Positions 1-5,759 of a stretch of 64,000 nt of DNA are shown piece by piece. The notes below the pieces were generated by a model. That model worked only from the letters and a program-made list of their open reading frames with translations. It searched no databases and had not been told where the DNA came from. A program made the translations under genes and the position numbers. Numbering within the stretch: the stretch's first letter is position 1; the number at the start of each line of letters is the position of its first letter. The DNA comes from Candidatus Denitrolinea symbiosum (GTDB taxonomy: Bacteria > Chloroflexota > Anaerolineae > Anaerolineales > Villigracilaceae): the NCBI GenBank assembly GCA_017312345.1, contig BLAA01000001.1, positions 1,240,001-1,304,000 of the forward strand. The letters are read 5' to 3'.

Positions 1-467
1 AATTGTGCCGCGTATTCTTCGCCTGGCGGGCAATGCCAGACGTTTTCTTCCCGGACATATCGGTGGGGCATTTGCTCTGCCAGATGCAGTAAGTCTTCTT
101 TCGTTTTCCACTCCTCCCACCCGATGCTGTCGCTTCGAATGACAAAGTAGTCTGGAGTGTGCCAAATACCTACTCTCCGCCCGTTCTTTGCCTCGTAGGT
201 CAGCTTGATGCGCGATGGTTGATCATAGTATTCCAATGTCTCCGGGTCGTACTCTTTCTCGTAGATGCCCGCCAATTCGTTTCGATGGCTTTCTGCCTGG
301 ATAATGACGCCCATCTTCCGGCTTGGATAGCGGACACTGACATTTCCTGCCGCACTGCGCACGCGCCGTACAGGCGGAGAGGAACGAATCCCTGCAATGA
401 TCTGTTGGGCTTGTTGAGATAGATTGAGATGTAGGCATAGTTGAAGTAACTCTGTTTCGGTGAGCAT
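1..467 (-). CDS. tnsA: TnsA-type transposon endonuclease, N-terminal part (runs off the window)
   Basis: This is the start of a Tn7-like TnsA endonuclease, which makes the 5' cuts during cut-and-paste transposition. Reading the minus strand from the ATG at 467 gives 155 codons before the window edge. The conserved TnsA N-domain is visible: an ESHRNELAG...YEKEYDPE segment, then YYDQPSRIKLTY, then HTPDY with the catalytic Asp, then WEEWKTK with the ExK lysine. These correspond to the known Glu/Asp/Lys nuclease triad. An ideal GGAGG lies 6 nt before the ATG. The gene begins about 230 nt inside an end made of repeated TnsB-like sites and is transcribed away from that end, the same geometry as tnsA at the right end of Tn7. 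The C-terminal domain and any tnsB/tnsC lie beyond base 1. A TnsA-TnsB fusion cannot be excluded. Confidence 0.85.
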   Translation of the reverse strand, partial: MLTETELLQLCLHLNLSQQAQQIIAGIRSSPPVRRVRSAAGNVSVRYPSRKMGVIIQAESHRNELAGIYEKEYDPETLEYYDQPSRIKLTYEAKNGRRVGIWHTPDYFVIRSDSIGWEEWKTKEDLLHLAEQMPHRYVREENVWHCPPGEEYAAQ

Positions 468-550
468 AATTTGCCTCCAGAAGGATTTAAGATTTGACTG
501 ATGGCAACGAAGGCATACCCCGCTGAGTCTTCGGCGTACATCAGCCTTTT

Positions 551-699
551 ACTTCTGGCAATATTATGCTTCCAGAATTTACTTGCGGCAAAACTATGTT
601 TCCAGTTCATCCCCGTACGCCCGCTTTGGGCCTCCGGTTAGGGGCTAAAAGCGGCAATACTATGCTTCCAGGCGTGGCAAAACTATGGGTAAAGTTACA
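551..699. repeat. Four TnsB-type binding repeats at the transposon end
   Basis: Four copies of a ~20-bp motif, consensus GGCAAWAYTATGYTTCCAG on the plus strand, lie at 551-575, 581-605, 647-671 and 674-699. The outermost copy is divergent in its last third, ending gggtaaagttaca, as terminal sites often are. Copies 1 and 2 are spaced 30 bp, copies 3 and 4 are nearly abutting, and a 41-bp gap separates the pairs. All share one orientation. Arrays of this kind are where TnsB assembles on Tn7-like ends. Confidence 0.8.
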
Positions 700-811
700 A
701 TGAAGCTCGCAAAAAAGATTTTTGACGCCTGCATTTCCCGTCCATCCATTTGATCATGGGCATGCGCTCGCAGGATCGTGGAGCGTTATAATCCCCGTCT
801 GGAGGCAGCGC

Positions 812-1024
812 ATGCCAGTTCTAGAAAAATGGATTACCGCGAAAGAGGCAGCAGAATTAAGTGGCTATCATCCGGAGCGCATCCGTGAATTGATTCGGGA
901 GGGCAAAATCATCGCCCGCAAATTTGGCTCCGTGTGGGCGATCCAACGCAAATCCATGCAAACCTATGTACGTTCGATGCAAAAACTGGGGGAACGGCGC
1001 GGTCCGAAGAGAACCCGTTCTTGA
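812..1024 (+). CDS. Excisionase-family helix-turn-helix protein
   Basis: A 70-residue basic DNA-binding protein. The order EKWITAKEAAELSGYHPERIRELIREGKIIARKFG is the MerR/excisionase-type winged helix: the helix-turn-helix AKEAAELSG...RIRELI followed by a wing of the form GKIIARKFGSVWAI. Its tail is Lys/Arg rich. The ATG at 812 has GGAGG seven bases upstream at 801-805, so the longer upstream frame from 722 is not used. Proteins of this family act as Xis recombination directionality factors or as small repressors. Its place beside a transposon end and at the edge of a mobile backbone fits either role. A consensus TATAAT lies at 787-792. No integrase is seen in the window. Confidence 0.75.
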   Translation: MPVLEKWITAKEAAELSGYHPERIRELIREGKIIARKFGSVWAIQRKSMQTYVRSMQKLGERRGPKRTRS

Positions 1025-1065
1025 CTTCCTGGAAATCATGCTATAATTACTGTATTGATACAGTA
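1021..1065 (+). promoter_or_regulatory. Promoter with extended -10 and a perfect operator palindrome
   Basis: An extended -10 element, TGcTATAAT, sits at 1039-1047. A TTGACT at 1021-1026 overlaps the stop codon of the HTH gene, at a short 15-nt spacing. Directly downstream, over the expected start site, is a perfect inverted repeat TACTGTA-ttga-TACAGTA at 1048-1065. The position of the palindrome suggests repression by blocking initiation, possibly by the neighbouring HTH protein. That link is inference. Confidence 0.6.
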
Positions 1066-1081
1066 TTTACACCCTGAAAGC

Positions 1082-1209
1082 GGGTCGTGCAGCGCTGATA
1101 CGCAAACACGACCCTGACCCAACCCACCGACGCGGCGGCGGGCAGGCTGCTTGTATTATAAGGCACCCAGCAACACGCCCTGGTGGGATTCACCGGGGCG
1201 TTCTGTTTT
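1082..1209 (+). promoter_or_regulatory. Structured leader with a terminator-like hairpin
   Basis: Between the promoter and the next ORF are two stems: GGGTCGTG/CACGACCC at 1082-1089 and 1107-1114, and an 11-bp stem with one G-U pair at 1175-1185/1191-1201 (ACGCCCTGGTG with CACCGGGGCGT). A TCTGTTTT tract follows the second stem at 1202-1209, so it resembles a rho-independent terminator. The segment could be an attenuator for the ORF at 1248 or a short non-coding RNA. No known riboswitch is recognised. Confidence 0.4.
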
Positions 1210-1247
1210 CCGGCCGGGAGAAGAACAGGACGCCCCAAGGAGACCCA

Positions 1248-1520
1248 ATGGATTTGCAAACCGCATTACCTGATTTGAACATCCAACCGCATCCTTACCG
1301 GGCGCAGGCCGTGGAGGCCCTGGCCCAGTTCCGCCAGGAATGGCAGGAGTTGGCCGGCAACCAGAGCCTGCTCGAGGTGCAGACCCCTGTGGGATTGCTG
1401 TTGTACGATGTGACCCAGAGAATGGGTCTGAGTCCCGAGGAACAGTTCATCCTGTTGGGAGCAAGCCTGTCCAGGGAGGTGCAGGACTTCCTGGACCAAC
1501 AAGTGATGCCGGTCGAGTAG
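1248..1520 (+). CDS. Hypothetical 90-residue acidic protein
   Basis: A small protein with no family I recognise. It is acidic, Gln/Glu/Leu rich and predicted largely helical (for example VEALAQFRQEWQELAGN and LSREVQDFLDQQV), with no signal peptide, membrane span or cysteines. The ATG at 1248 has an AAGGAG seven bases upstream, so translation is likely. It is the only ORF after the regulated leader at 1021-1209 and it is closed by a strong hairpin terminator at 1580-1616, so it forms a one-gene transcription unit. A role as a small regulator or accessory of the mobile element is a guess from context only. Confidence 0.6.
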   Translation: MDLQTALPDLNIQPHPYRAQAVEALAQFRQEWQELAGNQSLLEVQTPVGLLLYDVTQRMGLSPEEQFILLGASLSREVQDFLDQQVMPVE

Positions 1521-1579
1521 GCCGCTCCGACCGCCCCGGCGCGGTCAGAAGAGAGCCGCAAAGACAAGCCCTACTCGAC

Positions 1580-1616
1580 AAAAAACGCTCCGTGTTTTAA
1601 ACTCGGAGCGTTTTTT
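1580..1616. terminator. Bidirectional rho-independent terminator
   Basis: A-run, then AACGCTCCG, an 11-nt loop, CGGAGCGTT and a T-run. The 9-bp perfect GC-rich stem flanked by A and T tracts can stop the rightward 1248 gene and the leftward zinc-knuckle gene that converge on it. Confidence 0.85.
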
Positions 1617-1626
1617 CAAGTGGATT

Positions 1627-1842
1627 TCAAAAACCCATTTCCTTCGCCTGCGGGCAGGTCCGCGAGGAATGTCCCATCTTACCGCAAATTTGGCAGGGCA
1701 CGGGAGGCAAGGGTTCACGCCATTTTTCATTAAACACTTCCATCCAACGCGAATACAACCCGGCCCATTGTCGATACAACCAATAGCGGGCGTTTTTCAA
1801 AAAAGACACTGGGCGGTGCGAGCCTGGCGCTGTTGATTTCAT
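1627..1842 (-). CDS. CCHC zinc-knuckle microprotein
   Basis: A 71-residue basic protein. Near its C-terminus it carries CQICGKMGHSSRTC, which is exactly C-x2-C-x4-H-x4-C with the small and hydrophobic residues at the usual knuckle positions. This fold binds one zinc and usually contacts single-stranded nucleic acid. It is common in retroviral Gag and eukaryotic RNA-binding proteins and uncommon in bacteria. The N-terminal half is aromatic and basic (RYWLYRQWAGLYSRWMEVF). No Shine-Dalgarno precedes the ATG at 1842. A TATACT lies at 1851-1856, eight bases away, so the message is probably leaderless. It faces the 1248 gene across the shared terminator. Function is unknown; nucleic-acid binding is inferred from the motif. 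Confidence 0.65.
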   Translation of the reverse strand: MKSTAPGSHRPVSFLKNARYWLYRQWAGLYSRWMEVFNEKWREPLPPVPCQICGKMGHSSRTCPQAKEMGF

Positions 1843-1926
1843 ATGGGGCTAGTATAACGGTAACGTTTTGAGTCGGCAACATAGCGACACGACAACGTGA
1901 CCCCACCTCACAATTCCTTATCATCC

Positions 1927-1952
1927 CGGCTGGCAGAACCAACTGCCAGCCG
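1927..1952 (+). promoter_or_regulatory. Perfect 10-bp hairpin in the pilin leader
   Basis: CGGCTGGCAG-aaccaa-CTGCCAGCCG ends 27 bases before the pilin start codon. The sequence after it, attttcattt, is only weakly T rich. It may stabilise or attenuate the abundant pilin message rather than end transcription. Confidence 0.45.
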
Positions 1953-1979
1953 ATTTTCATTTCAGACAAGGAGTTGCAC

Positions 1980-2159
1980 ATGTTCAAACTGTTCCAGCGT
2001 TTTCTTCGTGAAGAGAGCGGTCAGGACTTTGCCGAATACGCCCTGATCCTGGGCGCCATCGGCGTGGTGGCGATCGCCGTCATCGCCCGTTACCGCAACG
2101 AACTGCAGGCCGCCTTCGAAGCAGGCATCGAAGCTCTGCGCATGGCGCGCGGCGGATAG
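1980..2159 (+). CDS. Flp/Fap-type pilin
   Basis: A 59-residue type IVb (Flp) pilin. The short basic N-terminus (MFKLFQRFLREESG) is followed by the typical G/QDFAEYALILGAIGVVAIAVIA segment: Glu at +5 of the processed form and one hydrophobic helix. A prepilin peptidase would cut after the Gly. The ATG at 1980 has AAGGAG at 1968-1973, so the TTG at 1974 is rejected. It is the first gene of a tightly packed operon with TadE/TadG-like minor pilins (2160-3375). Two prepilin peptidase-like proteins that could process it lie at 25.2 and 28.1 kb. No TadA ATPase is visible in the window. Confidence 0.85.
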   Translation: MFKLFQRFLREESGQDFAEYALILGAIGVVAIAVIARYRNELQAAFEAGIEALRMARGG

Positions 2160-2549
2160 ATGGTCCGCATTAAGGAAAAGGGGCAGGCGATGGCCGAGTT
2201 CGCACTGATGATCCCGGTCCTGATCCTGCTCCTGTTCGGCATGACCTTCGCCGCCTTCTATGCCTTCCGCTCCGCGTCCGTCGATTGGGGCGTGTTCATC
2301 ACGGGCGTCGCGAGCGGGTCATACAACACGCTTGCCACCGGCCTTGCCAGCGAGTCTGTGTTGTGGCCGGATCTGTCGAGCCGCATTGATTCCGGTCCGG
2401 GCGGCTCGCGCCAAGTGCGTTCGCTGATTGCGGTGGAGGACTCACGCGACTGGGTCTTCGGCATTCGCCTGCTTGAGGCACAACGCGCCGAGACCTTCTT
2501 CCGCCTGTGGCGCTTCTATCCCGGGCCTCCCAGTGGAGTCATCGAATGA
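2160..2549 (+). CDS. TadE-like minor pilin
   Basis: A 129-residue pseudopilin. The N-terminus KEKGQAMAEFALMIPVLILLLFGM is the TadE signature: a Gly cleavage point, Glu at the +5-like position and a transmembrane helix with a conserved Pro. The rest is a small periplasmic or extracytoplasmic domain without recognisable motifs. It begins directly at the base after the pilin stop codon and overlaps the next gene by ATGA, so the genes are translationally coupled. TadE-type proteins are minor components of the Flp pilus assembly machine. Confidence 0.75.
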   Translation: MVRIKEKGQAMAEFALMIPVLILLLFGMTFAAFYAFRSASVDWGVFITGVASGSYNTLATGLASESVLWPDLSSRIDSGPGGSRQVRSLIAVEDSRDWVFGIRLLEAQRAETFFRLWRFYPGPPSGVIE

Positions 2550-2962
2550 AGCGAACCGAACGCGGTCAGGCGATGGCCGAGACGGCATTGTTCGCCATGC
2601 TGGCAGTGCTATTAGCCATTGGACTCCTGTCCTGGATTCCCACTCACCGCGCGCGCACCGCTGCCACAGCCGCGGCCTATGCCTGTGCGCAGTTCCTCTC
2701 GCAATCGCCAGATCCGGCGCGCGCTGAACACAATGCCCGCATGATCGCCTGGCAAACCTTGAACGCGGACTGGTCCGCTACGTTGGGTGTGGAATACCGC
2801 ATTGAGGTCGAGCCCCCGAGCGGCGCTGGCGAAGCGGGACGCTGCCAAGTCTCGTTCCACGCGCCGGTTTTGTTCAACGGCCTGCTCGGATTGAGCGATG
2901 GCAAATGGAGTGACGAATGGTTCATCTCCCGCTCCGAAACTTGGAAAGCGAGGTGGCGATGA
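2546..2962 (+). CDS. Second TadE/TadF-like minor pilin
   Basis: A 138-residue protein starting at the ATG at 2546, which overlaps the stop of the previous gene (ATGA). The N-terminal segment RTERGQAMAETALFAMLAVLLAIGLLSWIP again shows the GQAMAE pilin-like processing motif before a membrane helix. The extracytoplasmic part contains two Cys (AYACAQF and GRCQVSF) that could form a disulfide. It belongs to the same coupled operon and is probably a paralogue of the preceding protein that diverged after duplication. Confidence 0.7.
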   Translation: MKRTERGQAMAETALFAMLAVLLAIGLLSWIPTHRARTAATAAAYACAQFLSQSPDPARAEHNARMIAWQTLNADWSATLGVEYRIEVEPPSGAGEAGRCQVSFHAPVLFNGLLGLSDGKWSDEWFISRSETWKARWR

Positions 2963-3375
2963 AACACCATCAGCTCGAACGCGGCCAGTCCATCCTGCTC
3001 TTTGCGATCCTGCTGCCTCTCATGTCCATCTTTTTGTTGGGCATCCTGGATTACATGGTGACGAACGCACGCGTGATGGAGACCGTGGCCGCAGCCGACC
3101 TTGCCGCGCACGCCGGAGCGCAGGAGATCACCGTCCTGCCGGATGGCACGATCACTGCCACGCAGGCTGGGGATGGAATTGCGATGAGATATTTCGAAGC
3201 CCAGCGTCCATCCTATGCTCAACTCGTTTTCGTATCCTGCGGCCGCCATCAGGGGCGACCGGCCTGCCTGTTGGAAGCGCAGACGCGCTCCGCAGGAATC
3301 CTTTTGCCCGCGCGGTGGATCACAGTGCGCGCCATCGGTTACCTGGCGCACGGCGTGACGCGTGGCGATCAATGA
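2959..3375 (+). CDS. TadG-like pilus assembly protein
   Basis: A 138-residue protein starting at 2959 (ATGA overlap with the previous stop). The N-terminus HQLERGQSILLFAILLPLMSIFLLGILDYMV is a pilin-like GQS plus membrane helix, as in TadG-like proteins. It continues with an alanine-rich helix (VAAADLAAHAGAQEITV) characteristic of that family. It is much shorter than classical TadG and lacks the VWA domain, so it is the short TadG/TadE-like form common in Gram-positive and Chloroflexota Tad clusters. Two Cys (SCGRHQGRPACL) lie in the exported part. Confidence 0.65.
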   Translation: MKHHQLERGQSILLFAILLPLMSIFLLGILDYMVTNARVMETVAAADLAAHAGAQEITVLPDGTITATQAGDGIAMRYFEAQRPSYAQLVFVSCGRHQGRPACLLEAQTRSAGILLPARWITVRAIGYLAHGVTRGDQ

Positions 3376-3391
3376 TTTTTTGGAGACAACT

Positions 3392-4396
3392 TTGAAACAA
3401 CTTTGGAAAAATATTTTGGATGGCCTGACCTTCACCGACCTAGCCGGTCACAGACAGCCGCGCCAGTATGTGCTGGTGGCGGGCTTGATTCTGTTCGTCA
3501 GTGTGACACTGGCTGGAGCATCCTGGTTCAACCGGCTGATGTTGAAATATTCGATGAAAGAAACATACATGCCCCGCCTGGAGGCCACTGCCATACCGCC
3601 CACTGAACAAATCAGCGCGCCAACTGACATTCCCTGCCCGGTCCTTTCGGAACAATGGAGCCTGAGCGATCCGGTCATCGAGCAGAACTACAAGGTGATC
3701 CAGCCCGCCTGTGTCTATGACGGTCTGGCGCACACCGTCGCCTGGGCGCTGGCCGTGCGCAACGGGTACAGCCGCGAACAGGCGCGGCAACTCTTGGGCT
3801 TTAGCGAACTGCCCATGCGCCAGATGGATCACGTCGCCATTCCCAACAGTGATTCCAACGGGCCGCAGGATGTGGCCGTGAGCTTCATTCCGCCCACGCT
3901 GAATTTCATCGAATGGCGCGTTGACGATCAGGGCAAACCCGCCGTGGCATACGGCCTGCGCGGCTGTTTCCGCACATCGAGCATAGTTGGAAACAAAGTC
4001 GAGATCTGGGGCGGTGAGTATCCCGTGATCTGCGTGGTGGTGGAGGATGCCGAGAATACCCACATCGTCTACCACCTCGGCGAACATTATTTCACCAACG
4101 ATGCCGTCCCGACGCGGTCCTTCCTGTTGTTCGGATATGTCGGCAACGGGTATTGGGTCTGGCTGGGCACGCAAAATAATCCCAAAACCACCATCGAAGA
4201 TTTTGCCAAGATGGATAACGAACGCCTGACCGTGGCCTTGTTGTTCGATTCCCAACCCTGGGACCTCGCCTGGTTGCAAAGTCGTTACGGTCTGACCCAA
4301 CAACCTCTGCCGGATGGCTGGCGAAACTTCAACGATCCAGTGGAACAACAGATCATCCTGGATGAATTGGTGAATGGGATCATGGTGACGCCATGA
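3392..4396 (+). CDS. Membrane-anchored extracytoplasmic protein of the pilus cluster
   Basis: A 334-residue protein of unknown family. One membrane helix (YVLVAGLILFVSVTLAGASW) follows a ~30-residue basic cytoplasmic tail, and about 270 residues lie outside. The exported domain has several Cys (IPCPV, QPACVYDG, LRGCF, ICVVVED) and is Trp/Tyr rich. I prefer the TTG at 3392, which has GGAGA five bases upstream. The GTG at 3362 would extend the protein by 10 residues but has no ribosome site. It overlaps the next gene by four bases. The position between TadG-like and glycine-linker proteins suggests a surface or pilus-associated role. One stretch (AVRNGYSREQARQLLGFSELPMRQMDHV) reads like a small helical domain. 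Confidence 0.6.
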   Translation: MKQLWKNILDGLTFTDLAGHRQPRQYVLVAGLILFVSVTLAGASWFNRLMLKYSMKETYMPRLEATAIPPTEQISAPTDIPCPVLSEQWSLSDPVIEQNYKVIQPACVYDGLAHTVAWALAVRNGYSREQARQLLGFSELPMRQMDHVAIPNSDSNGPQDVAVSFIPPTLNFIEWRVDDQGKPAVAYGLRGCFRTSSIVGNKVEIWGGEYPVICVVVEDAENTHIVYHLGEHYFTNDAVPTRSFLLFGYVGNGYWVWLGTQNNPKTTIEDFAKMDNERLTVALLFDSQPWDLAWLQSRYGLTQQPLPDGWRNFNDPVEQQIILDELVNGIMVTP

Positions 4397-5595
4397 AACA
4401 CGTGCCCGCTTTTTACCTGTTGATCGCTTTATTACTTTTGGCTGTCCATCCTGCTGCAGCACAGTCCTCGACTCCCATCTGCCATTATGAACCAACCGGC
4501 GAGATCGTTTGTACGACAGGTGGCGGGGGAGGCGGTGGTGGTGGCGGGGGAGGCGGCGGAGGTGGAGGAAGTTGCACGCCCGGCACACACATGGAATACA
4601 AGATCACCGGTTACAACCCCTCCACTCAAACCTGCTCCGGCTTTCCGGCCATCGTGGACAACTGCACCGGCCAGATCATCGAAGCGGCCGGGGACGCGGT
4701 GGATGATATTCCATGCACGATGGAAGCCGGTCCGCCGCCCAACCCTTGCACCACTCTGACCGTGGGCGCGGGCGGGATCAGTTGCGAGGCCACGCAATGG
4801 AACGTCACGGCGCGCGTTTCCTTCCCGCAGATCTTTTTGGATGTGCGTCCCTATCCGGTCACACTGGTGCGCTGGCCGACCGCGATACGTAACGGCGGCC
4901 TGAACACGGCTTCGGGCACAGGGAGTGTTGCGTACATTCCCTATGGCGGCGGTTCGCCGGGAAATCCCCAGGTGGGCGACTGGCGTGACCTGCGCCTGAC
5001 CCTCACCTTGAGTCCCGCCGCGGACATGTTCGTCTTCCTGCCGCATATCGGGCAGTTGATCCTGCCGGATCACGGCGAGACCGGCAGCCCGCGCATCATC
5101 AAATGGGAGGTGCCCTCCCACCCAGCGGTGGGCGGCGGCCCGCTGGCAGGTACGATCACAGGCTTGGATGAACTCCCCTCCGATATGCCTCTGTTCGTGG
5201 GTTCCGGTCGCGCCCCGTACATGTTGTCCTGGGAGCTACGCTACTACATATATGAAGCCATCACGGAATGCGTCTCGGGACCGGATGGCAGCGGCTCGTA
5301 CAACTGCGGAGGCGGCACGGGCCACCGGGAGATCGTGGGCTACGAGTGGCGTCTGCATCGCGAGGGCGGTGTGATCCCACCCAGTGCGGTGGATGGTCTT
5401 CCGCCCCAAATGGCCGCCGACTTGAACGGCGATGGCGTGGCCGACGCCTACTGGGACAACAACCTGACCATCCGGCGCATGGACGACAACAACCGCATCG
5501 ACAATCCGCGCTACCAGCGTTCCTGGAACTGGGGTGGCACGATCTATTGGGCGGTGCGCGAAGGCCAGGGCCAGATCGGCTGGCCGGAGCAGTAG
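4393..5595 (+). CDS. Secreted protein with a 17-residue poly-glycine linker
   Basis: A 400-residue exported protein with a clear signal peptide (KHVPAFYLLIALLLLAVHPAAAQSS, cut after AAA/AQ). A short Cys-containing head is joined through 17 consecutive glycines (codons at 4519-4569) to the main domain. The glycine codons are mixed GGT/GGC/GGG/GGA, so the run is selected at protein level rather than a simple DNA slippage tract. The main domain has paired Cys and ends with an Asp-rich loop DLNGDGVADAYWDNN that resembles a calcium-binding dockerin/EF-type repeat. It is coupled by ATGA to the gene before it. A cell-surface or pilus-tip adhesin-like role is inferred. Confidence 0.6.
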   Translation: MKHVPAFYLLIALLLLAVHPAAAQSSTPICHYEPTGEIVCTTGGGGGGGGGGGGGGGGGSCTPGTHMEYKITGYNPSTQTCSGFPAIVDNCTGQIIEAAGDAVDDIPCTMEAGPPPNPCTTLTVGAGGISCEATQWNVTARVSFPQIFLDVRPYPVTLVRWPTAIRNGGLNTASGTGSVAYIPYGGGSPGNPQVGDWRDLRLTLTLSPAADMFVFLPHIGQLILPDHGETGSPRIIKWEVPSHPAVGGGPLAGTITGLDELPSDMPLFVGSGRAPYMLSWELRYYIYEAITECVSGPDGSGSYNCGGGTGHREIVGYEWRLHREGGVIPPSAVDGLPPQMAADLNGDGVADAYWDNNLTIRRMDDNNRIDNPRYQRSWNWGGTIYWAVREGQGQIGWPEQ

Positions 5596-5759
5596 GTATT
5601 TCAAGGCAGCTCTTCCGTATCAGGATTCCCCCATCAAACGTTGCACAACAAAGCATGTCGAGTAAGGTGCGGATTCGGTGCATCGGATCCGCACCATGTT
5701 CATGCGCACGTTCTCCATCAATCAACCAACAAGGCCCTCGAATAAACAGGAAGGTTTTT

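Larger units (their letters stand above)
1..699 (-). mobile_element. tns-proximal end of a Tn7-like transposon
   Basis: The element enters from the left edge and ends at base 699. Read on the minus strand the terminus starts 5'-TGTAACTTTACCCATAG, the TGT dinucleotide-plus-T terminus typical of Tn7-like elements. It contains the partial tnsA and a block of repeated 20-bp sites. Bases 700-704 (atgaa) would be one copy of a 5-bp target duplication, but the other copy lies outside the window. The genes from 700 onward are therefore flanking DNA, not cargo. Confidence 0.75.

Noticed and set aside
200-610. 136-residue minus-strand frame
   Set aside because: It runs in another frame across the well-supported tnsA start and the TnsB-site repeats. 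The tnsA frame has a perfect ribosome site and conserved residues.
2677-3435. 252-residue minus-strand frame opposite the Tad genes
   Set aside because: Antisense to clearly coding TadE/TadG-like genes with overlapping starts and stops. Its own composition (GC-codon shadow) shows no motif.
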